From positions 8,248,779 through 8,312,778 of the forward strand of contig OY986971.1 of NCBI GenBank assembly GCA_963920575.1: 64,000 nucleotides of DNA, in the 5' to 3' direction. Positions within the stretch are counted from its first letter, which is position 1, and the number at the start of each line of letters is the position of its first letter. The notes beneath the pieces are model-generated. The model ran no database searches. It worked only from the letters and a program-made list of their open reading frames with translations, and was not told the DNA's origin. Shown here one piece after another: positions 22,869 to 35,420 of the stretch. The stretch comes from Narthecium ossifragum (Eukaryota; Streptophyta; Magnoliopsida; Dioscoreales; Nartheciaceae). The position numbers and the translations under genes are program-made.

Positions 22869-24444
22869 TGGGTGTACACCAGTGTCCTAGAGTGTCAGGT
22901 GACTCCTACTGGGCTTTTGAGCTCATTGTTTGGGTTTTTGGTTTTTGGTGCAGGTAGGCCCAAGACCACTGTACTTATGGAGATCATGTTCTATGCAGAG
23001 GAGTCATTCTGTATTTTTGTTTCCTTTATTATGTATGATAAAGCCTGTATATGTTGGAAATGGAAGAATTGTGTATTATAAATTTTGGGCTGAATTATCA
23101 TGTATCTTTGTTGGATTTGTACTCATACATGCAATCTGATGAACTAAATGTATATTATTGGAAATGTTGAGGGCGGATGTGCTCCTAAGTGTGGTGAATG
23201 GTTGTAAAGAGATAAAGATTGTGATTAAATGCTTAAGATGTGTATATAAATTACCTATTGACAGGTTGTAATAGTGATCTCACGTGCCCGTGCCCAAGGG
23301 TCATGCCAAAATTTTCAGTAATTATTTGGGATAAATTGTATTAAATTGGGGCGGGGCGTGACAAGAAAAAAGAAAAGAAAAAGGAAAATAAAGAAAGAGG
23401 GAGAGAGAGAGAGAGAAGAGGGTTAAGCCACTTAAGTGGCTGAACTGGTCTAGCCGAGTCAACTAATCGGACTGAATCCGATTTGACTCCAAATTGTGAT
23501 CTCGTCACAATCTCATCCGGATCTGACGATCGTGATCGCTTCAACTGAATCTAAACAATCAAATACATAAATCAAGGCTGTGTGCACTACGCGAGTGTGA
23601 AACCGACCGTCAAGGCGCAATTTACCAAATTGCCCTCGGGGTCCAAAAACAGCGATGCGATCAACTGATCGCAAAGAAAGGCTAACCGAGCCAACCCAAC
23701 CAAGTCAGACCCTCGACCTAACACGGTTGGATCGGGTCGGAGGAACAAGTCCTCACAATTACATTCCTCAACGTCTACATCAAAGAATATTACAACATTT
23801 CTAAAATACAACTGAATTAGTAATAATACAATTCTGTTCTTGGATACATCAGATTATATATCAATTTGTACTTCATTGATTAAAACTGTAAATTAACTGT
23901 AGAAGAACTCCTCGAAGCTCCAAGTCCTCGATCAACTCGAAATATCGTGCTATCTTCTAGAAGAACACCTGAAAGAAGGAACTGCATCGACCTGCATCGC
24001 CGATGCAGCTCAGGTAGGGTGAGCATATAGCCCAGTAGGGTTCCACTCTATGGCACAGTCAAGGAAAGGGAACTGCAAATGCGTTGGGTCTCATCACGGG
24101 TTAAGGGGACTCTCTCTACGCCCACGACCTACTCAAGGTACGGACACAGGGTTGCTAACTCCTGAACCAACCGCCGCCCCTATTCCCAAGGGTCACAACC
24201 CTATTGGCGAAGCAAGGTGGTGAGCACAACGGGCTAGAACACACAGTGCGAGTGTATCGCCGCTACCCTGCCGCCTACCACGTCCTCATCCACTATGCAC
24301 GGGGAAACATAACAACGGAGGTAGGACACAGCATGGTGCACAAGCCCTACAGAGCACACCGTTCTGAAACCACGATACAACCTCTACACCTCAAGAACCA
24401 CGATTCAAGTCAACTACTTAATGTCCTCAAATACGAAATATGAT

Positions 24445-25880
24445 TGATATCACTCAAATGTGTCACGCACATAAGAGAGGTCGAACCCACAGAGAGATAA
24501 GCAGAAAATATCCAAAACACAAATAACAATGAATCGAAAACAAACGAGAATTTAAGAATTAACTAAATTAGATCGAAGGATTTAATTATAATGTAAGGTT
24601 AACTAAAGATATCAGGATTTTGATAAGGCTAGGAATCGGGAATCACTTCACTCGGATTTAGGTTCTCCTTCTACCAACGGTTCATTCAATACTCAGTTAA
24701 GGGATTCACATCCCAATCACCTTAACCGGAAGATATGGAATTATGAATCTAACAAAATATATAAATGTCTCTTCATACGATTGATTCTTCCTTATTATAG
24801 TTCTAACTTCATCCAACCCAAACCTTAGAATATATGATACCGGCTGTCACTACAGGCAACGTATAGCAAAAGTTCATCGGGACAAAGCCCTAACTCTATC
24901 TTACCATATCTCTAAGAATACACAATACCAACTCTCACAATCGGCAATGCATAGCAAAAATTTCACGAGATAAAGTAGGTAAATAATAGATATAATCCTT
25001 GAAGATTCAATACATAGAAAAGAGTTTAACAATAAAGATTAAAACTATGAACCATGATGAAGAAGAAACCCTAATCCTTGCTAGATCATCTGTCCGCCAT
25101 GCTCGCGGATTACTCGACCATTGATGGAGATTTCTTCATCCTCTTCCTTGTCTTTCTCCCCTCCAAAGGCTCTGTAGGAAAACCTCTTGGAACCCTAGAA
25201 AGAGTCCTATTTATAGCCTTAAAGTGTCTCCATCCTCGAATTTAATTTTCTTCACTGCGAAGGTAAGATCGACCCTTCCATAGGTGTAAGATCGATCATT
25301 TGATATCAAAATCTTAAATTTCTGGCTACACCCGAGGAAGATCAATCTCTTGATAGAAGCATAAACGATCCTTTTCAGTAGGATGGATCCTTCGATAAGA
25401 GAAAGATCGATCCTTCTCCTCAACGATTTCCTCAATATTCTCGAGTGAAAGGAGGATCGATCCTTCTGTGATCATCTGAAAAGTATATGCTCTGTCAGGT
25501 CTATCTGCATAAAAGGATCGATCCTTTAAGGGAAAATGATCGATCTTTCTTTCCTGAGTATTTACTGTTTTGCCATCCATACTGCGCCATTGGTACTAAA
25601 ATTGCCGTAACTTCCTTTACAAAACTCGGAATCACGAACCGTAAAATTCTCCAGAAACTAGACTTCAAGAGCTTTCCAACCATTTATGGAACATCATCTG
25701 ATTCTTCATAAGAAGGTACAGTTTTGGTGTTAAAGACCAATCTTTGCTTCAATTTCTTGCATAATACAAATAACTTTGTGTAGCAACATATACGAACGAA
25801 AATCATCTACATAAATTATGAAAACTCAACAAATAAGCTGCTCTTAGTCATGTTCAGAGTGCAATTTCATGCACTCATCA
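24445..25880 (-). mobile_element. Solo LTR, TGATGA family, minus strand (1436 bp)
   Basis: The plus-strand ends are TGATATCACTC and GCACTCATCA, with the perfect duplication ATGAT at 24440-24444 and 25881-25885. It is related to the LTRs at 28208-30020 and 61965-63668. No coding region is present. Confidence 0.82.
25267..25545. repeat. GATCGATC array, AAG/CTT type
   Basis: Cores or variants at 25267, 25290, 25340, 25382, 25405, 25455, 25516 and 25538. Pairs 25267/25290, 25382/25405 and 25516/25538 are 22-23 bp apart. Best words are AAAGGATCGATCCTTT and AAAGATCGATCCTT. Confidence 0.82.
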
Positions 25881-27660
25881 ATGATCACATCAACACAATC
25901 TCGCCTAAATCCTCAACTAACTAAACCCGGATCCTAGGGCTAGATCCGAGCTACCCGAGAACCCCGGATTGGCGATCGAACCAATCACCTACCACCTAGC
26001 CTCAATGCTTCTAATGTAAACGAATGCATGCAATGCTCACGCGCATATTTAATAGATCAGGGCATGCAACAGTATGTCATATATCATACAGGGCTAGGCA
26101 TAGCCTCAAGCTTGCCAGAGGGTAAACAGAGCAATGGTCCAAAGCAATAAGGATCTATCTAGCAAATCAAATCCGGCATTACAACGACGTCCATAGCCGT
26201 CAACCGTAATTTGGTACAAAGAGGATACAACCCCGGCCAACCAACACACAACAGTTACAATACACATTAAGCAGGGCACACCCTCGACCCATCTAATTAT
26301 CTAAACATTCCAAGGGGCATGACTCCTTTGGTTCAATCACAAGCCTCACGTAGGGCTAGGCCACACATAAGGCCTACATATATATACATATAAATAACAT
26401 ACTACAATTTGAAGTAAACTTCTAAGTACATGAAATTGATGATGGAATACACGCTCATTAGCGAAATACAAACTCATATAGATGATAGGCATGATGGTCA
26501 ATTTAATGCTAATTAGACAAGTAAGCTACTAGTTAAACCGACAAACCGATATCGAGGGTTCAAACACCCAAAACCTATCAAAGCTAGCTTGTAAATCCTA
26601 GATGTTACTAAGAACATCAATTAAGGGTATTAGGTGAATTAAGCATGTAGAATTCAAATACATAACCATACGTGATTCACAAAATGTAAAGGCTAATTAA
26701 GGGAAAGTTAGCAACTAAGAAAATAAGCCGATAAACAGTGCAATTAGCTGTCAAATTCCAACCAACTAATCATGATAGTCCTAACCAATGCTAGGAATAC
26801 CAACTGCATGTATCTTGAAGGATTAAACAGGGTAAAACATCGAAAATCCACTAAAAGGCTAAATTATGGATTGCTACAGTAAACCCTAGTTAGAGGCGGT
26901 GAAATCTTATCAATTCGACTTCCAAACGGCGTCAAACTGCAAATTAAACTTGGGTAGATGTATCTCAGCATGTTAGGGACATGCAGGCCAAGTATTGGAT
27001 CTAATTGATATCTAATTTCCACATAATTTACTAATCATTTTCTAATTTCAGTTCTGCAACAGCTTAGGAAAAAATTCACCAAAAATCATATATAAATCGA
27101 AAAATCACGAAATCAGCGGAAATTGAAAGTAGATTCGAAGATCTATAACCTTCACGATGAAGGCTTCATGAGATTCCTCACGGAAAAGCACCTACTTTGA
27201 GGAGAAGATGGCTGGATGCACTGAATAGGGGCTGAAAATCAAATCCGGGAAGAACAACTTGATAGACTCCAATTAAAACCCATCAACATATGATTAGACC
27301 TAGGTTAAATGAAATCGAAGCTCAGGGAAACAACGCAGGAGGAAGAATTCGACAAGAATCCGATTGAGAACCCTCTCAATCAAATCCGAAATCTATGAAT
27401 CCAAAACCAGCAACTAATCTAGCATGAATAGCATTCAAACAATGAAGGAAACATCCCACAATCACATGAAGATCCTAACTAAGATGGAATCAAAGATTCA
27501 GGTAGGAAACCCTACGTCAGAGCTCGGGGAAGAGGAGATCTGGGCTTGGTCTTCGTCCCCGATGCTGTCCCAGGTGCTCAAGCTTGGCAGAGGTGGCCGA
27601 CGGAACTTGTCGATCGGCGAGGAAGAGGGTTTCGCCGGGCCCGGCTTGGGTTGAGTCCAA

Positions 27661-28207
27661 GGTGGGCCCGGTTCGGTGCGTCGAGTTCGGATTTTGAAGG
27701 GTTTAAAATTTGACATGTGCATTATAGGAATAGTATGTTTTTTGTAGTTTGGTTTTGCCATCTTTTAAGGTGGTTAGAAACTATGATTTTTTTTTTATGA
27801 GTTGGGCTAGAAAGTATGATGTCCATGCTTCCTTGTATTAGTTACCAGTAAAAGACCAATGTAATTGTATTATGGAAGGCGGAAATAGCTACTAAACATG
27901 TAAACTTTAGCTATGGATGCGGGAAAAGCAATCGAAGAATGAAGAAGTCAAATAGAAAAAAAAATGAGGAGTATTCCAAAGAAATAAAAAAGGAATCTGT
28001 CGAACTAAGTATTCCAAGATAAAAAGATGAGTGCTGATTGAAATAGCTTGCTGTGACTATGGGTACTCCTCACATCTGTAATAAGTGATGAATATTCCTT
28101 CAAGATGGAAGATATCAAATAAAAAAAGGAATGAGAAGGAGATGGATTTCCGTAGCGATACTAAACGAAAAATCAATGAAGGTATAGGAGAAAGCCAATG
28201 ATGACAC
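27661..28207. other. Spacer without a gene
   Basis: AT-rich DNA with short oligo-A and oligo-T runs. I see no ORF, structured repeat or transposon end. Confidence 0.5.
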
Positions 28208-30020
28208 TGATGATGATGCAAAATGTCATATTTTTATCCAACAATGCCTATTTTTCTGTGCTTATTTGGTACCTAAATATACTCATTATTCTTATATTTT
28301 GATTTAGGATGCAATTGGAGTCCTTCAGTGCGAAATAAAGCTGATTGGTGATTTTGGACAGTTTTGACATCAATTTGTAAATAGGGCATAATGTTTTCAT
28401 CCGAGCTCTGATTTGGATGATTCAAGATGCTATGGAAAGGCAAGAAATAGATCTATAAATTTCATGTTTTGAGTGTTAAGAGATTCTGGTTGATTGTGTC
28501 AAGGAAATCGAGGCCAAAAGGTACAAAGAGTATTACAAAGAAGATGGATCAGATTCCAAGATTAAACTATACCTAGTCGGGAAGAACTAGATGAGGTGCC
28601 ATATATGATTGGATATCTCTAGAAGTCTAGTTTCTTGAGAATTTTACGGTTCGTGATTTGGAACTTCCTAGAGAAAGTTATAGTGCTTTTAGTACCATCA
28701 ACGCAGGGCTGAATAGCAAAAGAAATATGCAGATGAGGTGCCATAGATGATCGATCTTTCTGCTATGACAGAGTTAACAGAGAGCAAGACTTGAAATGAT
28801 CGATCATCTCTTCTATGAATGATCAATCATTAATGCACCCAGAGATGACAGGGAGCCATGTTTAACCGGATCAATCATCTTCCATATGCAGATCGATCTT
28901 TGTTGGACGGAGGAAATTGAAGATATAAATGATCGATCATTTTCTATAAGAAGATCGATCATCTTCCAAGCTAGGAAAATTGAGAAAATCGATGATGGAG
29001 AAGATCGATCATCGTCGGGGTGCAGCCAGATTTGGGAGGAAATGATCGATCATCTTTATGAAATGATCGATCATTTTATAGCAGTTCAGTAAAATCAAGG
29101 GTGTAGATCTAATCCGAATTGAAAACTATTGGAGTCTATAAATAGGGGACCTAGGGTTACTCAAAAAGGATAGTCCTACATACTTTTGCTGCTACTTTAT
29201 ATTTCTTTTATATTTCTAGGGCTTTTCTCTTGAATAGTTTTGTCTTTTAAGGATTGTTCTTGATGGCCTTGTGTGGCTAATTCTTGATTCTTGGTCAAGG
29301 AAACTGAAACCTCGGAATCAATAAAACTATGAGATCTAATCTGTTTTCATTAGTCAATTTATACTTGAGTATTGGATGTTCTTCTGTGATTATATTCATG
29401 ATTGTCTTGTCTAATTGCGAGGAGGCCTACTAGTTTATTATTCATTGCAATCTACTGTCAGGTTGGATATCAAATCCGTAATTGTTTGATCCATCTAATA
29501 TGTGAAGCAACTAAGATCTATTGATTTACTGTGTTTCAGAGATTGTTAGATCTTAGGAAGAACGTTCGACTAAATTAAATACAACCGATTGTGCTTGTGT
29601 TATGTAGCTTCATCGATCTCTATGAATCTTAAGGCTGCTACTAGATTAATTCTACAGTGCTTGTCTTGGGATGTTTAATTGGATCGCCTGTTTCTAATTA
29701 ACTACGACAAGGAGAGATATGAAAATAATTCCAATGGTGAATATTCAAGGTGTGGATTGATATATACTTGCATCAATGATCAATTATAAAGATTCTGACG
29801 GTGGATGTTGACTTCGACCAAGTTTTGTTCTCTTGATTAAATTCGATTCTTCAATTTAGATTATTTCTTATTTGTTTTCGCTATACTCAAAACCCCGATA
29901 TTAATTCACGAAGCATAAGACTAGATTAGACACTCCTCGTGGAAACGACTCGTACTCGCACTACTACATTCATTTTAAAGAGTATTGGTTTTATTTTTGA
30001 TTGTCTGCAACAACACATCA
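28208..30020 (+). mobile_element. Solo LTR, TGATGA family, plus strand (1813 bp)
   Basis: The ends are TGATGATGATGC and CAACACATCA, with the perfect duplication GACAC at 28203-28207 and 30021-30025. Both the start (GCAAAATGTCAT) and the last about 150 bp align with the minus-strand copy at 61965-63668. No gene is present. Confidence 0.88.
28749..29075. repeat. GATCGATC array, ATG/CAT type
   Basis: Cores at 28749, 28798, 28821, 28869, 28891, 28931, 28953, 29003, 29044 and 29065. Successive pairs are 23, 22, 22 and 21 bp apart. Typical words are AATGATCGATCATT and AATGATCAATCATT. Confidence 0.87.
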
Positions 30021-30025
30021 GACAC

Positions 30026-30484
30026 TACTACTAAAACAAGAAGAACAAAAAGAAATAAATTCCCTCATATATATTGGTAGTCTTTGCATTTTCAAAGGAA
30101 TCCCTGCATAAGAAGATATTTCCTCGTATAAGTTGGTATTCTCAATAATTAAGAATTACTGCAGAGAGGGGGGATATGAGAGACAAACGGGAGAGAGAAG
30201 AAGCTTGGAGAGAATAAAGGGGATTCACTCTCTACTCACATTGGTGCACATTAAATGCAATCCCATTCATATAGCAAGACATTAAGGATGAGGGGGGAAG
30301 ACACTCGTCGAGGGTGACATGGCGTCCGGCTGTGACAACCGTAAGAAGCGAGAGCATGACTAAGGATGAGGGCGAGAAGAACACCGACGGGTGAGAAGAT
30401 AACTGGCGGTGACAGAGACCACGGAACTGTGACAACAAAGAGACCAAATGATTAGGATTTGAAAGAGGAAGGAGAACGCAAGGA
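30026..30484. other. Spacer without a gene
   Basis: Anonymous DNA between an LTR and the Mutator-like element. The ORF across it on the minus strand shows no recognisable domain. Confidence 0.5.
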
Positions 30485-30699
30485 TTTAGACAAAGAAAAA
30501 TGTTTCCCAGCCAACCGTCCTTTGGTTGGCTCTCAGCCAACCTGACATGGCTGATATGGATTGGCGACACGTGGCTGGGAAATCGACGGTGGAGAAGAGC
30601 TTACCCAGTCACCCACCTTTAGTTGCCCTAGCTGACCTCCACTTCTCCCATTCTCCTCCTTCTCCCACCGAGCTCCCATTCTCCTCATCCCGTCGGCGG

Positions 30700-31330
30700 T
30701 GCTCTCCTCCGCCGCGGGCTACTCCACCCGACCTCCTTCCGGCGGCTCCTCCACCTGGACCTCGCCTCCTCCACCCAGACCTCCTCCCGGTTTCTCCTCG
30801 ACCGGCGGATGCTCCCCAGACCTCCTCCCGACGGATCCTCCCCAGACCTCCTCCCGGCTGTTGCTCCTCCCGGCGGCTCCTCCACCTAGACCTCCTCCTG
30901 GTTTCTCCTCCACCCGGACCTCCATCGATCTACGCATCTCCCAGTGGCCCCTCCACCCAGGCCTCCCCATACCTCCTCCTGGCGGCTGCTCCACCCAATC
31001 CTCCACCCAGACCTCCTCCCGGCGGCTCCTCCACCCAGACCTCCTCCCCCCAGACCTCCACCCGGCGGCTCCTCCACCCAGTCCTCCTCCCGGCGGCTCC
31101 TCCACCCAGTCCTCCTCCCGGCGGCTCCTCCACCCGGCGGCTCCTCCACCCAGTCCTCCTCCCGGAGGCTCCTCCACCCAGACCTCCTCCCGGCGTCTCC
31201 TCCACCTAGTCCTCCTCCCGGCGGCTCCTCCACCCGGACCTCCATTGATATACTCAGCTCCCGGTGGCAGCGGCTCCTCCACCCGGACCTCCATTGATCT
31301 ACGCAGCTCCCGGTGGCAGTGGCTCCTCCA
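30700..31330. repeat. CT/CCG-rich minisatellite in the left TIR
   Basis: Degenerate units of about 27-30 bp built on CGGCGGCTCCTCCACCC and AGACCTCCTCC. The several long proline-rich ORFs on both strands are products of this repeat. Confidence 0.9.
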
Positions 31331-31679
31331 TCGATCTAGCTTGCAGCGGCTTCAACCTCGATCATTCTCCGGCTAACTACTTCCACGGCGGTGCTGCCGG
31401 TGCTCTCCGATCGACATAGACCTCAGGTTAGTGATTTGATTTTTTATTTCCTAGTTAAAACATGTTAGTGATCTGATTGAATTCATAGCTCCATCATAGA
31501 TGTAGTATGCACCATTTCAAGAGTTCTGTTTCAGTTCTAATGCAGTATATTTCAAGTGGAATATTAACAATAGATGTAGCAATTCTTGTTATTGAGTTCT
31601 CTTTTTAGCTTCAATTTCAACATATTAATGTGTTATCTTCTATGTTATTTATGTTCATGTTAGACACACGTTTAGAGTT

Positions 31680-32576
31680 ATGGCTACAAGTTCATCGAAT
31701 TCAAAGGGAGATGAAGCAAATGATGTTAATTTGTTGCCGGATCATTCTAATGTCATGATGGGCATGTGTGAAATAGTTGAAGAACCTAAATGTGGAATGA
31801 TATTTGATTCTGTAGAGCAGCTTGTACAGTATTACAGACTTTATGATAATCAAATTGGATTTTCTACGGCCAAGAGAAGCCGAAAGTTGGATGATAATGG
31901 AAATCTAAAACATATAACTCTAGTGTGTTCTCGTGCAAGGAAATTACAATCAAATGCAAATAACACACTACAGATGCATCCCACTTGCAAGACAGATTGT
32001 CAGGTTAGGTTGCATGCTTCGGTAGGTGTTGATGGGAGGTTGGTAGTCCTCACAATCATAACAGAACATAACCATACACTTAGCCCTTCTAAAGCAAGGT
32101 TTTTCTCATGTAACAAGATCATAGATGGAAAAGCGAAAAGAAGGCTCGAATTAAATGATCAGGCTGGCATTCCAATGTGTCGGAATTTCAATACATTTGT
32201 GGTTGAAGCAGGTGGGTATGAAAATTTAACATTTGGAGAGCGGGATTGTCGAAATCATATTAGTAAGGCCCGACGTTTGAGGCTAGGTGAAGGTGATGCC
32301 AAGGCTGTTTTTGCTTATTTTCAAAAGATGCAGGCAAAGAATTCAAATTTCTTCTATGCTTTTGATCTTGATGATGACTCTAGGATTCAGAATTTGTTTT
32401 GGGCAGATGCGCGCAGCAGGGCAGCCTTTGAATACTTTGGAGATGTGATAACCTTCGATACCACCTATCTCACTAACAAATATGACATGTCGTTTGCTCC
32501 ATTTGTAGGAGTGAACCATGATGCATACAAACCTGGTTTCAAGCTCTGTCCATGTCATGTACTCTATCATGACTAG
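31680..32576 (+). pseudogene. Truncated FAR1-type MULE transposase (298 aa)
   Basis: The ATG at 31680 opens a clean ORF. Residues about 45-150 form a FAR1 DNA-binding domain (C2HC-type region with CKTDCQVRL and EHNHTLS). Residues about 230-282 match the start of the MULE transposase core, with the first catalytic-type Asp in VITFDTTYLTNKYDM. Full proteins of this family are usually 600-800 residues. Here the reading ends soon after FVGVNHD in unrelated sequence, so the rest of the catalytic core and the SWIM zinc finger are missing. A leader intron from CAG|GTTAGT near 31427 is possible. The protein may still bind DNA but should not cut it. Confidence 0.82.
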
Positions 32577-32675
32577 GAATCTGATTTCCTGTACTCTTAT
32601 CATGACTAGGAATCTGATTTCCTGTACGCTTTTCATGACTAGGAATCTGATTTCCTGTACTCTTTTCATGTAGGA
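32560..32675. repeat. About 36-bp tandem repeat after the transposase fragment
   Basis: CATGACTAGGAATCTGATTT followed by CCTGTACTCTT is repeated three times, with a fourth partial unit. The first copy supplies the stop codon of the transposase ORF, so the array sits at the truncation point. Confidence 0.85.
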
Positions 32676-33687
32676 ATTCCAACAGAGAAGCATGTATGAG
32701 TCGTCTCATAATGACAGCGATGGAGAATTGTGATTGTGGCTTGCACTTTGAGTTCCATATTAGCAGTTGTTTGTACTTCATTGTATGATAAATGTGACAT
32801 ACTTCTATTTTTCATTAGTAAATGTGTGACTGAATGGTTGTTCTTAATTCAGTGTTTGTGATGGTGTACATCGTATTTTTTTTGGAGGGTGTACCTCGTA
32901 TTTTGTGATGGAGTAAATGTGTGATTGAATGGTTGTTCTTAATTCAGTGTCTGTGATGGTGTACCTCGTATTTTGTTTTGGAGGGTGTATCTCAAATATA
33001 CAAAGGAAATGTTGCCAAAATTTTCTCCAATTATGTACAAAGGAAAAGTTAAAGCTCTACTTAAATTGAGATATCAAAGACTTGCAGAAACAGGTGGAGA
33101 TGCCTAGTGGGAGCAAATTTTATGTTGTAGCATAAGATATGGGGCAGTAGTAGGTAAGCATACAAAATGTCAAGTTGACATGATAAGGAATATATAGCTG
33201 TTATTCTCAGCTCTTAAATTGTCTGCAAGGACAAACTCCTCATACCAAAAAAAAAAATTAAAGAAGAAAAGAAAAGAAAAACCTTATAAGTGCCTGGTTC
33301 AAAGGATTTCATACCCTGGCATAAGCAATTTGGATGCCATAATTGGTATGAAAAACTTATTATATGCTACATAAAGATAACCAGAGGCATATATATGCAT
33401 GACAGGTTGATGAAAAACTTATTCTTCATTCATTCAAGTGGCATTCACATCTTTGTGTAATCACCAAACTAGTTGCACTTGGTGACACAACAACAGCTAC
33501 ATACCCGTCAGTTACCACAACAATTTGTATAATCAATTTTGACCATCCGTTACAAAAATATTTTTACAAAAATTGCCGTTACCACAATAACTAGAATCCA
33601 AGTGATGATGCACATTTCACATAATTGGTCGCGCATCACTTGGACGTTAAGGCCCAATGTGTCATCCGTGACTTCACTAGAGCTTGG

Positions 33688-33879
33688 TCATGCTTCAGGA
33701 GTGGAATGTAGAACGTCTTCCCAAATAAAAAAACCACAACCATCACGACGATTTGAACACGCATAGAAGATGCGACCGGGGTTTTTCGAAGTGCTGGAGG
33801 TTCGCCACACGACGTTGAGCCCACAGCTACACCTTAACGTAAGCGGCCGAGGAGATGCAGATGACGACGATTGCGACAT
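33688..33879 (-). CDS. Small GRF-type zinc-finger protein (63 aa)
   Basis: Reading from the ATG at 33879, the protein starts MSQSSSSASPRP. It then has a GRF zinc-finger pattern: CSCG near residue 18, YACSNRRDGCGFF in the middle, and FIWEDV. GRF fingers bind single-stranded nucleic acid in nucleases and helicases, and short GRF-only proteins are common next to plant transposons. It lies inside the Mutator-like element on the strand opposite the transposase. The ORF stops soon after the finger, so it could be an intact small protein or the first exon of a longer one. Confidence 0.65.
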   Translation of the reverse strand: MSQSSSSASPRPLTLRCSCGLNVVWRTSSTSKNPGRIFYACSNRRDGCGFFIWEDVLHSTPEA

Positions 33880-33899
33880 CCTTCATTTTATTGCAAGAA

Positions 33900-34904
33900 T
33901 AGTAAACAATAAATAAAACTAATCATAAAAGTTACAATTTCCAACGCATATTACATATAAAAATTGATATTATACATATACATATGGCGCACAACACATG
34001 AGCATCTCTACCAAAAATTTAGCAAGTTATAAAACAGTAGACGCTAGATGCTGGCAATTAAACTTTCTTTTGGCAATGAACAACATCCTTGCTTAAACAG
34101 TAGATGCTAGATGCTGCGTAAAAAAGAGCTTGCAGTGGTTAATGGTTGCACTTGCTTTGGATATAGATTTAAATGAACCAAGATTGCCATACTTTATTGG
34201 TTAGGAATCATAAGAAGGCATCTCAGTTCTCCTTATTTTTATTTCTCTCAAGTACCTCATAACTGACTAACTTAAAAGCACCTCACTGATCATTGAATTT
34301 TGCCTGTTAGAAAGCCCATAAACATGATAGCATCTTCACCACAGTTAAAGGAAAGAAGAAAAAAAAACACATCATGCATTGCTGTATCTCTGTAGGAAAA
34401 CATCACTAATGACACTATGAATGCTACATCCTGTAAAGTTATTTATGCATGCCGTTTCATAGAGGACTCATAGAAACAGTAGCATGGCAAAAATTAATCA
34501 AGTCAGAACCAAAGAAATCTATTCTGATTTTTACAGAAAGAAAAACTTCCCTACGACAAACAATCCTTAATTTGAAGCCCTAAGTGATTGGGACCAGCCA
34601 AAAACAACTTTAGCCATTGAGATTAATCATAACAGGTCTTGCTCATAGCTGTGAATCCAACTTTGGTGCAATTCTAAAAATATTGTATTACATCAATATT
34701 GCTTGCTGGAATCTGAATTACAGTAAGCATTTTTACTTTTAAGCATGGAAATAGAATTAGTGAAAGCATTTTTGCTCATAGCTGTGAATCCAACTTTGGT
34801 GCATATTGCTTGTTTTCAATCGGAGAGCACCGACAATCACCAAAAATAGCCAAAATTCCAACAAAAAGTATGCAACCATAACAGGAAAGAGAATTTTTTT
34901 CCCA
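33900..34904. other. Non-coding interior of the Mutator-like element
   Basis: No gene seen. The phrase GCTCATAGCTGTGAATCC followed by AACTTTGGTGCA occurs twice, near 34640 and 34772. Confidence 0.6.
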
Positions 34905-34969
34905 AACCTGAGATCAATGTGGTTCGGAGAGCACCGGCAGCACCGCGGTGGAAGCAGTTAGCCGGAGAA

Positions 34970-35420
34970 TGATTGAGGTTGAAGCCCTGCCACCGGGAGC
35001 TGCGTAGATCAATGGAGGTCCTCGTGGAGGAGCCGCGGGGAGGAGGACTGGGTGGAGGAGGTCTGGGGAGGAGGTCTGGGTGGAGGAGCCGCCGGGGGGA
35101 GGTCTGGGGAGGAGGACTGGGTGGAGGAGCAGCCAGGAGGAGGACTGGGGGGGAGGTCTGGGGAGGAGGTCTGGGTGGAGGAGGTTTGGGTGGAGGAGCC
35201 GCCGGGAGGAGGTATGGGGAGGAGGTCCCGGTGGAGGAGCCGCCGGGAGGAGGTCTGGGGAGGATCCGCCGGGAGATGCGTAGATCGATGGAGGTCCTGG
35301 TCGAAGAGAAACCGGGAGGAACCGGGAGGAGGTCCGGGTGGAGGAGGTGAGGTCCGGGTGGAGGAGCCGCCGGGAGGAGGTCGGGTGTGGAGTAGCCCGC
35401 GACGGAGGAGAGCACCGTCG
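34970..35420. repeat. GA/GGC-rich minisatellite in the right TIR
   Basis: Inverted counterpart of the left-TIR minisatellite, with fewer and partly different units. Slippage has therefore acted separately on the two ends. Confidence 0.9.

Larger units (their letters stand above)
21036..23363 (+). mobile_element. Solo LTR, TGTAAGG variant, plus strand (2328 bp)
   Basis: It starts TGTAAGGGCC and ends GGGGCGTGACA, with the duplication AGAAA at 21031-21035 and 23364-23368. ORFs inside are low complexity and share no domain. Its distinctive parts are a GA tract, a 19-bp GTGCAC array and two tandem duplications. Confidence 0.83.
8967..23757 (-). mobile_element. Second-level LTR split by three insertions (8967-9049, 11501-12126, about 19313-21035, 23369-23757)
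   Basis: Its ends are TGACACGCCC at 8967 and TCCTCACA at 23757, flanked by the direct repeat ATTAC at 8962-8966 and 23758-23762. Removing the three insertions leaves about 2.8 kb colinear with the LTR at 9050-11495. It is probably a solo LTR of a minus-strand retrotransposon, since no internal region is visible. Confidence 0.8.
8758..27660 (-). mobile_element. Outermost LTR of the nest (segments 8758-8966, 23763-24439, 25886 to about 27660)
   Basis: The 3' end (TGTCACGTCCC on the plus strand) starts at 8758. The sequence breaks at 8966 on one copy of ATTAC and resumes after the second copy at 23762. It is broken again at 24440-24444 by another LTR. Segments align end to end with the related LTR at 8967-23757. 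The 5' terminus is not recognisable and the right edge near 27660 is approximate. No coding capacity was seen. Confidence 0.7.

Noticed and set aside
28749..29075. GATC density as Dam methylation sites or a bacterial insert
   Set aside because: The surroundings are clearly plant LTR sequence with a perfect target duplication, and plants do not use Dam methylation.
30526..31376. Long proline-rich ORFs on both strands
   Set aside because: They are produced by a CCG/CTCC minisatellite that lacks stops in several frames. No domain, and the same happens in the inverted copy at 34837-35531.
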